Source: Candidatus Arcticimaribacter forsetii
GTDB lineage: Bacteria; Bacteroidota; Bacteroidia; Flavobacteriales; Flavobacteriaceae
Reading direction: 5' to 3'
Assembly: GCF_910589745.1 (NCBI RefSeq)
Contig: NZ_OU342399.1
Location: 1,849,501 to 1,913,500 of the forward strand
Length of the DNA stretch: 64,000 bases
Shown here: in pieces, positions 28,669-37,800 of the stretch
Numbering within the stretch: position 1 is the first letter of the stretch
Layout: every line of letters starts with the position of its first letter
Notes under the pieces: model-generated
What the model was told of the DNA's origin: nothing
The model's database searches: none
The model's input: only the letters and a program-made list of their open reading frames with translations
Made by a program: the position numbers and the translations under genes

Positions 28669-29911
28669 GATAATTTACAGACTCGATTGGGTCACGATCC
28701 TCCTCTATGTTGCTCTTGTTATTTTTGGAATTTCGAATATCTATTCAACAAACTATAACGAAAACTCCAATCTAATTAATCTCAAAACACCCGTTGGTAA
28801 ACAGGTAGCATTTGCTGTTGCAAGTTTCATTGTTGCTATTGTTATGCTCACAATAAAAGCTAAAGTCTTTGAACGATTTGCAAGTGTTTTTTATCTACTT
28901 ACTCTGATTTTATTAATTGGTTTATTTGCTTTTGGCAGTAATATTTCTGGCGCAACCTCTTGGTATTCTTTTGGTGGAGTCGGTCTTCAACCTTCAGAAT
29001 TTGCAAAAGTTACTACTTCCCTAGCTGTTGCAAAACTATTAAGTGAAATTCAGATTGATATCAGAAAAATAAAGTCTTTAGTACAAGTAGCTCTTATAAT
29101 TGTACTTCCAATGATCCTAATCGTTCTACAACCAGACCCTGGAACCGCTCTTGTTTTCAGTGCTTTCTTTTTTGTTTTGTTTAGAGAAGGTCTTAATTCC
29201 TTTTTTTTAATCACTGCATTTAGTTTGGTTTTCTTTTTTATCCTCTCTCTTTTAGCTCCCATTCCTTTTGTTTTTGCTAGTATAATTACGCTTTCAATTT
29301 CTTTATATTTCTTTTCAAGAAAATTCAATAAAAAAACTTCTCTTCTCCCCTATTTAGGAGTAATAATTTTTAGTTGTAGTTATGTTTACTCTGTAGATTA
29401 TATCTTCAATAATGTGTTTGAACAAAGGCACAGAGATCGATTCAATATTATTCTAGGAAAGGAAGTAGATTCTCAAGGAATTGGATACAACATAAATCAA
29501 TCAAAAATTGCAATTGGCTCTGGAGGTTGGGAAGGTAAAGGGTTTTTACAGGGAACTCAAACAAAAGGAAACTTTGTTCCTGAGCAACATACCGATTATA
29601 TTTTCAGTACAATTGGAGAAGAATGGGGGTTTTATGGAAGTACAGCCGTGGTATTTGTGTTTTGCTTTCTAATCATACGTATTGTTTATCGTGCTGAAAA
29701 TTTAAAAAATAATTTTGCTAGAATATACGGTCATGGAGTTGCAGCTATTTTATTTTTACACTTTTTTATAAATATTGGAATGTCACTTGGTTTGGTACCT
29801 ACAATAGGAATTCCTCTTCCGTTTATTAGCTATGGAGGGTCAAGTTTGCTTGGTTTTACTTGCCTACTCTTTATTTTTTTAAATCTAGATGCAAATCGAC
29901 TCAGCGATTAA
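28661..29911 (+). CDS. rodA: Rod-shape determining protein RodA (SEDS glycosyltransferase)
   Basis: A 416-residue polytopic SEDS protein that polymerises lipid II into glycan strands with PBP2. About ten membrane helices, with family motifs GLQPSEFAK near residue 108, QPDPGTALVF near 157, HTDYIFSTIGEEWGF near 307 and PLPFISYGGSS near 386. It is the last gene of mreBCD-mrdA-rodA and is convergent with the permease gene only 4 bases away. Confidence 0.96.
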   Translation: MNKIIYRLDWVTILLYVALVIFGISNIYSTNYNENSNLINLKTPVGKQVAFAVASFIVAIVMLTIKAKVFERFASVFYLLTLILLIGLFAFGSNISGATSWYSFGGVGLQPSEFAKVTTSLAVAKLLSEIQIDIRKIKSLVQVALIIVLPMILIVLQPDPGTALVFSAFFFVLFREGLNSFFLITAFSLVFFFILSLLAPIPFVFASIITLSISLYFFSRKFNKKTSLLPYLGVIIFSCSYVYSVDYIFNNVFEQRHRDRFNIILGKEVDSQGIGYNINQSKIAIGSGGWEGKGFLQGTQTKGNFVPEQHTDYIFSTIGEEWGFYGSTAVVFVFCFLIIRIVYRAENLKNNFARIYGHGVAAILFLHFFINIGMSLGLVPTIGIPLPFISYGGSSLLGFTCLLFIFLNLDANRLSD

Positions 29912-29915
29912 CTTC

Positions 29916-30962
29916 TTAAGTTTTTACATCTAAAGCGTCTCTTAAACTATTACCTAGGGTCATAAATGAAAAAACCAAACTCATTATGGCTAAACCTGGA
30001 ACTATTGCTAAATAGGGCTTTCCCAAAAGTATATACCTAAAATGATCTTTAATCATTCCACCCCAACTAGGAACTGGAGGTTGCGCCCCAATGCCTAAAA
30101 AACTAAGGCCACTTTCAATTAAAATTGCAGAGGCAAAATTTGCAGCAGAAATAACAATTAATGGCGGAATTACGATGGGTAAAACATGTTTTAATAGAAT
30201 TCTAAAATTTGTAAAACCTAAAACCCGTGCAGCCTGTATATAAGTCTTTTCTTTAATCGATATAACCTGACCTCTAACAACACGAGCCACTTCGACCCAC
30301 ATGGTTAAACCTACAGCAATAAAAACTTGCCAATACCCTTTACCTAGAGCAAGTGTAATTCCAATTACAATTAACAAAGTAGGGATTGACCAAATTACAT
30401 TAATCAACCAAACTAAAAACTTATCTGTAATTCCTCCAAAATAACCTGCAATAGAACCTATTAAAACCCCTATTAATAAAGAAATTAAGACCGCAATAAA
30501 ACCAATCGATAATGAAATTCTCGATCCAATGATAACTCTACTTAACAAATCTCTCCCGTACTTATCTGTACCTAGAATAAAGGTTTTATCTTTTATATAT
30601 TGTTCTTTTATCTCATGAAAAGAGAGGTTAGAAGGAAATCTTTTTAAATCAATGGGTTGAAAATAAGTTTGAGGAGTTCCTTGTGCATGGAAAAACAGTT
30701 TCTTATCGACCCACTTCAAACTATCAATTGCTAACTCTTCGGAAACTGAGTGTACACTAGAACTCGGAAGAATCAATATTTTACTTGAAAAACCAGGAGG
30801 TTTTGAATGAATAGATAAATGCATCTGATTTGCATTTGGGGTGTTATCGGGAGCAATCCAATAGGCAGAGATTGCGACAAAAACCATGAAGATTATATAT
30901 AGGAAACTAATAAACCCTAAACGGTTTTTTAAAAATCGACGAAATAAAAAACCTACTGACAA
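29916..30962 (-). CDS. ABC transporter permease, oligopeptide DppC/OppC type
   Basis: A 348-residue inner-membrane protein with one N-terminal helix, a periplasmic insert of about 100 residues, then a BPD_transp_1 domain with five or so helices and the EAA loop (YIQAARVLGFTNFRILLKHVLP). DppC-like permeases pair with a DppB partner and ATPases to import peptides. None of these partners lies nearby, so it may use a shared set. The start is a TTG three bases after the upstream protease stop, consistent with coupling. Confidence 0.87.
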   Translation of the reverse strand: MSVGFLFRRFLKNRLGFISFLYIIFMVFVAISAYWIAPDNTPNANQMHLSIHSKPPGFSSKILILPSSSVHSVSEELAIDSLKWVDKKLFFHAQGTPQTYFQPIDLKRFPSNLSFHEIKEQYIKDKTFILGTDKYGRDLLSRVIIGSRISLSIGFIAVLISLLIGVLIGSIAGYFGGITDKFLVWLINVIWSIPTLLIVIGITLALGKGYWQVFIAVGLTMWVEVARVVRGQVISIKEKTYIQAARVLGFTNFRILLKHVLPIVIPPLIVISAANFASAILIESGLSFLGIGAQPPVPSWGGMIKDHFRYILLGKPYLAIVPGLAIMSLVFSFMTLGNSLRDALDVKT

Positions 30963-30965
30963 GAG

Positions 30966-33098
30966 TTATAATTTAGTTTGAGCAAGTTTATTTGTTTTTT
31001 TTAATGGAACACTTAAATCCTCTAGTACATTTACAGCTTCGAAAAGATAAATGTCTTTACTTAAAGATTCCTCCCAGCGTAAACGGCTTTCTTTTAAATC
31101 AGAATCTTTATTTAATTCTGGTAAATCAACCTTAAGAGTTTCTAACAAAAAAGGAGCTTTAAAATTATCCAGCTCATTATATTTTTCTGTTTCTTTTTCT
31201 CTTTGCTTTCTTTCTTTTAAAAAACGATCATAGTTGAGTGTGTATAGATTATCATCTTGTTGAGCTTTAATCCATTTAGCTTGTTCATTTATTAATACCA
31301 TATAAGAATTATTCTCAATTCTTGTTTTACTGTTGTTTATGGCATATTCAAAATTATAAGGAATATTATCCCAAGGTTCATATTCTGCAGGTGTAATTTG
31401 ATCCCATTCTAAGGGTTTATTTTGAGATCTTTCTCCGGTTTCTATATAAGAATATCTTCCTGGAATAACAACATCACTTTTAACCCCTTCTAACTGAGTA
31501 GAACCTCCATTTATTCTATAAAACTTATCGATCGTTAGCTTTAATGCTCCTAAATCCCCGTGTGTATTATTAGAAATAACTCGATTTAAATCGTATACCG
31601 ACTGAACAGTTCCTTTTCCATAAGTTTGTTTACTTCCAACTACAACGGCTCTCTTATAGTCTTGCAATGCGGCAGCAATAATTTCGGAAGCAGAAGCAGA
31701 GGATTCATTAACCATAACAACCAAAGGGCCGTCCCATGTAACGGATGGGTCAGTATCTCTTAGAACATTTTTTCTTCCACCCGTGCTTTTAACTTGAACT
31801 ACTGGTCCTTCTTCTATAAAAAATCCAGTCATATCAACTACAGTCTGTAGAGAGCCTCCTCCGTTATTTCTGAGATCTAAAATGATACCTTCAACATTTT
31901 CATCTTTTAATTTTTGAATCTCTTTCTTTACGTCACTAGCAGCATTTCGTTCGCTATAATCTGTGAAATCAATATAAAACTTAGGTAAATGAATGATTCC
32001 GTATTTTTTCTCATCTTTTAAAATAATCGAAGATTTTGCAAAAGCGTCCTCTAATTCGACTACGTCTCTTGTAATTGGAATAATTTCAACAGAAGCATCT
32101 ACATGTTTAACTGTTAGATAAACTGTGGTGCCCTTAGGACCTTTAATTAATTTAACAACATCATCAATTCGCATTCCAGAAATGTCTACAGGCTCTTCAT
32201 TTTCTTGAGCCACTTTCAAAATAACATCTTCAACTTCGAGGAGTTTATCTCGCCAAACAGGGCCTCCCGAAATAACCTCAACAATCCTAATCTCTTGATT
32301 TTTCTTTTGTAACCGAGCACCTATTCCTTCAAATTTTCCCGAAATATTAGTGTCGAAACGTTCTTTGTCTTGTGGTGCAAAATAATTTGTGTGCGGATCA
32401 AATTGAGCGGTAATAGCATTGAGATAGATAGAAAAATAGTCTTTGCGTTGCATATCATTTCTTACCTCAAAAAATGTTTCCATATTTTCTCTGATAATTG
32501 CACGGGCTTGTTCTTCAAGAAGATCATCAGCTTTCATAACATAAGTACTATCTAGCTCGAATTTCTTTAGTTCTTCATCTTTCTTCTCTACATAAATCCC
32601 TAAAGCAGATAACTTAAAGTATTTTAACCAAAGCCTTCTGAGCTCAGAAAGTGACTCGGTATATTCCATATTATCGTAATCCAAATTAATTTCTTCATCT
32701 AGCGAAAAATCAAAAGGCCGATCTAATAATGGCTCATAAAAAGCTTCAATCTGGCCTAATCTTTGGGTGTACTTTTTATATGCAAAGTCAAAGAAATTAA
32801 CATTTGCAGCTTTTATTTGATCATCTAAATCATATTTAAAAGGAGCAAAGTTATTGATGTCTGCTTGAATGAAAAAACGATGTTGTCCGTCTATGTTATC
32901 TAAAAAATTCATGAATACATTTTCTGAAAAATTGTCGTCAATAGTTTCTGGATCGTAATGAGCTCTTTCAAGAACGTAGGCCATGATTTCAATTAATAAC
33001 TTATCTTTTTCAGGATTAATAAGAGAACTTGAAAAAGTAAAGCTATAAAAGAGCCCTAGGACAACTCCACCTGCCAATAAAAATTTTATTTTCTTCAT
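30966..33098 (-). CDS. prc: Carboxy-terminal processing (tail-specific) protease Prc
   Basis: A 710-residue exported serine protease: signal peptide to about residue 24, Tsp N-terminal helical domain, PDZ domain (near residues 260-345; the substrate-binding groove), and S41 catalytic core with NESSASASEIIAAAL (Ser near 466) and KQTYGKGTVQS (Lys near 492). Known relatives trim or degrade periplasmic proteins from the C-terminus. The permease gene follows after three bases. Confidence 0.93.
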   Translation of the reverse strand: MKKIKFLLAGGVVLGLFYSFTFSSSLINPEKDKLLIEIMAYVLERAHYDPETIDDNFSENVFMNFLDNIDGQHRFFIQADINNFAPFKYDLDDQIKAANVNFFDFAYKKYTQRLGQIEAFYEPLLDRPFDFSLDEEINLDYDNMEYTESLSELRRLWLKYFKLSALGIYVEKKDEELKKFELDSTYVMKADDLLEEQARAIIRENMETFFEVRNDMQRKDYFSIYLNAITAQFDPHTNYFAPQDKERFDTNISGKFEGIGARLQKKNQEIRIVEVISGGPVWRDKLLEVEDVILKVAQENEEPVDISGMRIDDVVKLIKGPKGTTVYLTVKHVDASVEIIPITRDVVELEDAFAKSSIILKDEKKYGIIHLPKFYIDFTDYSERNAASDVKKEIQKLKDENVEGIILDLRNNGGGSLQTVVDMTGFFIEEGPVVQVKSTGGRKNVLRDTDPSVTWDGPLVVMVNESSASASEIIAAALQDYKRAVVVGSKQTYGKGTVQSVYDLNRVISNNTHGDLGALKLTIDKFYRINGGSTQLEGVKSDVVIPGRYSYIETGERSQNKPLEWDQITPAEYEPWDNIPYNFEYAINNSKTRIENNSYMVLINEQAKWIKAQQDDNLYTLNYDRFLKERKQREKETEKYNELDNFKAPFLLETLKVDLPELNKDSDLKESRLRWEESLSKDIYLFEAVNVLEDLSVPLKKTNKLAQTKL

Positions 33099-33311
33099 AT
33101 ACCGTTTGTAAATATGGTTTTGGGGTAAAAACTAAACCCTTTTTATCATCATCATTATAAAAAGCAATAAACGTGCCTTTTATATTTCAATTAGTTCTTA
33201 TTACTAAAGTATATAAACATAGAGCTATTCCCAAAAAACATCCTGTTTTTTGTATTTAATTAACAACCCTTATCCCTTGATTATTTCTTAATTTAGCATT
33301 AAATCCATTTT

Positions 33312-34088
33312 ATGAATCAAAGACCACTAATTCTTGTCACAAATGATGACGGAATAACAGCGCCAGGAATTCGAACTTTAATTGAGGTGATGAATACAAT
33401 TGGCGACGTTGTTGTTGTTGCTCCAGACAGCCCACAATCGGCAATGGGACACGCAATTACAATTAATTCTACTTTGTATTGTAGTGAAATGAAAAAAGTC
33501 GATGGACCACAAAAAGAATATCAATGCTCTGGCACTCCTGCAGATTGTGTCAAATTAGCAATAAATGAACTTCTTGATCGAAAACCTGACCTCTGTGTAT
33601 CGGGAGTTAATCACGGTTCTAATTCTTCTATTAATGTTGTTTATTCTGGAACCATGAGCGCTGCTATTGAAGCAGGTATTGAAGGAATACCTGCGATCGG
33701 TTTTTCTTTGTTGGATTATAGCTGGAATGCAGATTTTACTCCAATCAAACCTTTTATTGAAAAAATTGTTCGAGCTGCGCTTGAAAATAAACAAAGACCT
33801 GACGTTGTTTTAAATGTAAATTTCCCAGCTCTTGCCGAAGATAGAATCAAAGGAATTAGAATTTGTAGACAAGCCAAAGCTAATTGGGTTGAAAAGTTTG
33901 ACAAACGTCAAAGTCCTCTGGGTAGAGACTACTATTGGCTAACTGGAGAATTTATAAATGAAGACAAAGGTCAAGATACAGATGAATGGGCACTTAAAGA
34001 AGGTTATGTTTCTGTTGTACCAACTCAATTTGATTTGACTGCACATCATGCGATACAAGAATTAAATAATTGGAATTTTGAGAAGTAA
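33312..34088 (+). CDS. surE: 5'/3'-nucleotidase SurE
   Basis: A 258-residue phosphatase that removes phosphate from nucleoside monophosphates. The metal site is LVTNDDGITAPGI (Asp pair near residues 12-13), with Ser in DSPQSAMGHAIT and Asn in SGVNHGSNSS near residue 98. Its end overlaps the small membrane gene, and lpxB follows; this order is usual in Flavobacteriia. Confidence 0.95.
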   Translation: MNQRPLILVTNDDGITAPGIRTLIEVMNTIGDVVVVAPDSPQSAMGHAITINSTLYCSEMKKVDGPQKEYQCSGTPADCVKLAINELLDRKPDLCVSGVNHGSNSSINVVYSGTMSAAIEAGIEGIPAIGFSLLDYSWNADFTPIKPFIEKIVRAALENKQRPDVVLNVNFPALAEDRIKGIRICRQAKANWVEKFDKRQSPLGRDYYWLTGEFINEDKGQDTDEWALKEGYVSVVPTQFDLTAHHAIQELNNWNFEK

Positions 34089-34359
34089 AGAACGTTTAAT
34101 GGGAGTAGCAATGGGACTGGTTCTAACCTTAGTTGGAATGTCAGGGTTTACCTTGTTTTTTTCCGACGAAAGTCTTTTGGGAAGTATACAAATACTTTAC
34201 ATTGAAAATAAATTAGGGAGTCTTATAAGCATTGGAGCCTTATTAAATCTTCCTGTGTTTTTTGTGTTCATTAATCAATACCGATATGATCGCGCCTATG
34301 GCTTGGTGTTTTTTTCACTGTTCCTAGTTGCTTTAATTGCTATTCTAAAATTTATATAA
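34078..34359 (+). CDS. Small membrane protein of unknown function
   Basis: A 93-residue protein with three hydrophobic segments (residues about 9-28, 40-62 and 72-91). The TTG start at 34078 overlaps surE by 11 bases; an ATG at 34099 would cut into the first helix, so TTG is preferred. A gene of this type commonly lies between surE and lpxB in the family, which makes it likely real. Function unknown. Confidence 0.7.
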   Translation: MRSKERLMGVAMGLVLTLVGMSGFTLFFSDESLLGSIQILYIENKLGSLISIGALLNLPVFFVFINQYRYDRAYGLVFFSLFLVALIAILKFI

Positions 34360-34360
34360 A

Positions 34361-35482
34361 GTGAAGTATTATATAATAGCCGGCGAGGCCTCTGGGGATC
34401 TTCATGCTTCGAATCTTATGAAAGAACTGAAGTTAAAAGACTCTAAAGCTGTCTTTAGATTTTGGGGTGGTGACAGAATGGAAGCTGTTGGCGGAACGCT
34501 TGTTAAGCACTACAAAGAATTAGCATTCATGGGGTTTTGGGAAGTTTTTAAAAATCTTTTTACAATTTTAAAGAACATCGCTTATTGCAAAAAAGATATA
34601 TTAGAATTTAATCCAGACGCTATTATTTATGTTGATTACCCTGGTTTTAATTTAAGAATTGCAGAATGGGCAAAAAAACAAAACTTTAAAAACCTCTATT
34701 ATATAAGTCCTCAAATATGGGCGTGGAAAGAAAATAGAATTTCAAAAATCAAAAGAGACTTAGATGCTCTTTTTGTAATACTTCCTTTTGAAGAAAATTA
34801 TTACAAAGAGAAACATAACTACATCACGCAATATGTAGGAAATCCATTAGTTGATGTAGTTCGTAATTCGATCTCCGAGAAGGATAACTTCAAAGAGGAG
34901 TTTAACCTTGATAAAGAAACACCTATCATTGCTTTATTACCTGGAAGTAGAAAGCAAGAAATAACTAAAATGATGCCAACGTTCCTTGAGGTTATTGAAC
35001 GATTCTCAGAGTATAAATTTGTAATTGCTGCTGCTCCTGGAATTGATTTCGAATGGTATCAGCTGTTTTTAAAAGGGAAGCATGTGCTATTAGTTCAAAA
35101 TCAAACGTATCAGTTACTTAAAAACAGTTTTGCTGCTATAGTAACAAGTGGAACTGCAACTCTTGAGACTGCTCTCTTTAAGGTACCTCAAATGGTTTGT
35201 TACAAAAGTAGTTTTTTAAGTTTTCAGATTGCAAAAAGAATTATAACACTCCCTTATATCTCACTTGTAAATTTAATAATGGATCGAGAGGTTGTCTCTG
35301 AAATTCTTCAAAATGATTTTACTGTAAATCGTATTGAAGAAGAACTCCTCTTAATTACAAAATCTAATAAAAGAAAAAAATTATTAGAAGATTATGAAGA
35401 ATTAAACGACAAGTTATCTGCCGGAGGGGCTAGTTCAAAAACAGCACAATCAATATTTAATTATCTGAAAAACAGTAATTAA
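34361..35482 (+). CDS. lpxB: Lipid-A-disaccharide synthase
   Basis: A 373-residue GT19 glycosyltransferase that joins UDP-diacylglucosamine and lipid X. It starts at a GTG (KYYIIAGEASGDLHAS), and carries YISPQIWAWKENRI near residue 118 and ALLPGSRKQEI near residue 194, all family signatures. It begins one base after the small membrane gene. It is followed by the comEC stump. Confidence 0.96.
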   Translation: MKYYIIAGEASGDLHASNLMKELKLKDSKAVFRFWGGDRMEAVGGTLVKHYKELAFMGFWEVFKNLFTILKNIAYCKKDILEFNPDAIIYVDYPGFNLRIAEWAKKQNFKNLYYISPQIWAWKENRISKIKRDLDALFVILPFEENYYKEKHNYITQYVGNPLVDVVRNSISEKDNFKEEFNLDKETPIIALLPGSRKQEITKMMPTFLEVIERFSEYKFVIAAAPGIDFEWYQLFLKGKHVLLVQNQTYQLLKNSFAAIVTSGTATLETALFKVPQMVCYKSSFLSFQIAKRIITLPYISLVNLIMDREVVSEILQNDFTVNRIEEELLLITKSNKRKKLLEDYEELNDKLSAGGASSKTAQSIFNYLKNSN

Positions 35483-35508
35483 TATATTAAAAGAACTACA
35501 TTTATGAA

Positions 35509-35715
35509 GTGAAATTCCCAAATTTTACTTTAACTCCTGTCATAATATGTTTTGTTCTTGGTGTTCTTTGCTCCTTCCAATTCGAAATAAGCATAACAAT
35601 ACCCAACACCCTACTTCTACTAACAAATGCAATTGGACTTCTAATAGCATGGATTCTTTACAATAGAAAATGGATGTGGGTAGCTGGTCTTCTGGCCGTT
35701 TTTATTTACCTCTGA
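35509..35715 (+). pseudogene. Truncated comEC/rec2 (N-terminal stump)
   Basis: A 68-residue frame from a GTG, reading MKFPNFTLTPVIICFVLGVL and two more hydrophobic stretches, then stopping inside the 3' end of the convergent thioredoxin gene. The N-terminal motif, the membrane pattern and the place right after lpxB match the start of ComEC/Rec2, the DNA-uptake channel of around 600-700 residues in related bacteria. The remaining membrane and beta-lactamase-like domains are absent. I infer a deletion; a small independent membrane protein is the alternative. Confidence 0.55.
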
Positions 35716-36244
35716 ATCGGGGGACATAGCTTTTTAAATATTTTTTAAGCGCATCTGGACCTTGAAAAACCATGTAGTCTCCTTGCTTGATCATTTTAAG
35801 GTAAGGTTCCAATTCCTGAGCAGTATAGTACCCAACCACTGGCATAATTGGGTCACCATCTTCACTAAAAAATACCATCGTTGGGTAGCCTCTTATCCCT
35901 AAAAACTGAGTGAATTGATGTGTGGCATTTCTTCCTTTTTTACGTTGGTCGTAATTCGGATTTTTAAAATTTTGATCATAAAATCGAATCAACTCATCCC
36001 CTTCAGCATTAAATTTTACTGCGTAGAAGTGTTCGGATACGTATCGAGCTAGATCTTTATTTGCGAAAGTCTTTTTGTCTAACAATTTACATGGACCACA
36101 CCAAGTAGTGTATACATCCATAAAGATCTTTTTAGGTTCTTTTTTCTGAGCCTCAAGAGCTTCAGCTAAACTCATCCACTCAATTTGTTGTGCATAAGTG
36201 CCTACAAAACTTAATATAAATAAAACAAGAAGTTTAATTTTCAT
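35702..36244 (-). CDS. Secreted thioredoxin-fold protein
   Basis: A 180-residue protein with a signal peptide to about residue 19 and a thioredoxin domain containing TTWCGPCKLLDKKTF (CGPC near residues 49-52) and the cis-Pro in IRGYPTMVFF near 122. It probably reduces or transfers disulfides in the periplasm. It lies 9 bases after the POT transporter gene, so belongs to the peptide-use operon. Confidence 0.9.
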   Translation of the reverse strand: MKIKLLVLFILSFVGTYAQQIEWMSLAEALEAQKKEPKKIFMDVYTTWCGPCKLLDKKTFANKDLARYVSEHFYAVKFNAEGDELIRFYDQNFKNPNYDQRKKGRNATHQFTQFLGIRGYPTMVFFSEDGDPIMPVVGYYTAQELEPYLKMIKQGDYMVFQGPDALKKYLKSYVPRFRGK

Positions 36245-36253
36245 AGATAATTT

Positions 36254-37795
36254 TTAATGTACTTCTCCCATTAGTTTTTTCATCAAAGGAGAGAAAATAA
36301 TAACTATTAAACCCGCCCCAAGAGCATATTGTGAAATTAACATAAATCCATCGGTATAAATGCCTAACGTGTCTAAACCACCAACATTTGAATCTGTACT
36401 TTCTACAGCTAACTGTTTTCCTATAAAACCAACTATTTGAAAAGCATAAGCAGAAGATAAAAACCAAATACCCATCATAAAAGCTACAATGCGTTTTGGC
36501 GATAAACTTGTTATTTTAGATAATCCAACTGGAGACATGAATAATTCACCAATAGATAAAACGAAGTACATAATAATTAAATAAGCAAACGGAACCATTC
36601 CGTTTTCGTCTGCATTTCCTTTACTTAATGCAAGAATATAAAAACTAGCACCAGCAAGAACTAAACCTAAACCGAATTTATAAGGTGTTCGAGGGTTTAA
36701 ATTTTTCTTAGATAAATAACCCCATAACAATGAGATTGGAATAGCAAGTAAAATTATAAACATAGAGTTCAAAGAGTTCGTCTGAGCTGCAGACATAATC
36801 CCATCTAAAGCAACATTTCTTGATGCAAATAGAGTAATTACACTTCCTGACAATTCATGAAAACCCCAGAACATTGTCATAAAAAAAGTAATTAAAACAG
36901 CCATAAATAACTTTTTACGTTCCTCTTTAGTTGCATTAACCATAATGCTCCCCAAATAAATTAGAATTGTAACTCCTATTACCTTAAAAATCAATCCCAC
37001 TATAGTCTCATTACCAAGAACAGATTCTCCTCCCATAATGGCTTCATAAGAAGACAATACATAGGCTATAACAGGCACAAAAACAATGGAGAGAATTGGG
37101 ATTAATGTTTTTTGTGGAACTCCCAGAACTTCTTTTTCATAAACTTCTTTATTTGGAGGTAAGCCCCTATCATCAAAAACATTTTTTTTGATTCCACTCC
37201 AAAAAAACAATAAACCAGCCATCATTCCAATTCCTGCCAATCCAAAACCATAATGATATCCGTACTCAACCGCTAACCATCCACATAAAAGTGGAGCGAT
37301 CCAACCACCAATATTAATACCCATATAAAAAATGGTAAATCCAGAATCTTTTCTGACATCCCCATCTTCATATAGAGCACCTACAAAAGTTGATATGTTA
37401 GGTTTAAAGAAGCCATTTCCTACAATAATAAAGGCAAGAGCTAGAAAAAAAGCAATGTCGTTCTCGATTGCTAAAACAAAGTGACCAATAGCCATTAAAA
37501 TTCCACCTAAAAATATTGAAGAACGCATTCCTAATATCTTATCAGAAACTTGACCTCCAATCACAGTAGAAGCGTAAACTAATGATCCATAAGAAGCATA
37601 TACAGCAGCAGTTGCAAAATCTCTATTCGACAAAGATTTAAATATTTCTTCAACCATGTAGAGTGTAAGTAATGCTCTCATTCCATAGAAACTAAAACGT
37701 TCCCATAATTCTGCAAAGAAAAGATATAATAGCCCTTTTGGATGTCCTAGAAAAGAAGTATCATTATTCGGACTTGAAATTGTATTTTCTGACAT
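36254..37795 (-). CDS. Proton-coupled peptide transporter (POT/PTR family)
   Basis: A 513-residue MFS protein with about 14 hydrophobic helices. The proton-coupling motif ExxERFxYYG is present as ELWERFSFYGMRALL near residue 30. It imports di- and tripeptides with protons, which fits its place 5 bases after the dipeptidyl-peptidase gene. Confidence 0.93.
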   Translation of the reverse strand: MSENTISSPNNDTSFLGHPKGLLYLFFAELWERFSFYGMRALLTLYMVEEIFKSLSNRDFATAAVYASYGSLVYASTVIGGQVSDKILGMRSSIFLGGILMAIGHFVLAIENDIAFFLALAFIIVGNGFFKPNISTFVGALYEDGDVRKDSGFTIFYMGINIGGWIAPLLCGWLAVEYGYHYGFGLAGIGMMAGLLFFWSGIKKNVFDDRGLPPNKEVYEKEVLGVPQKTLIPILSIVFVPVIAYVLSSYEAIMGGESVLGNETIVGLIFKVIGVTILIYLGSIMVNATKEERKKLFMAVLITFFMTMFWGFHELSGSVITLFASRNVALDGIMSAAQTNSLNSMFIILLAIPISLLWGYLSKKNLNPRTPYKFGLGLVLAGASFYILALSKGNADENGMVPFAYLIIMYFVLSIGELFMSPVGLSKITSLSPKRIVAFMMGIWFLSSAYAFQIVGFIGKQLAVESTDSNVGGLDTLGIYTDGFMLISQYALGAGLIVIIFSPLMKKLMGEVH

Positions 37796-37800
37796 AATTG

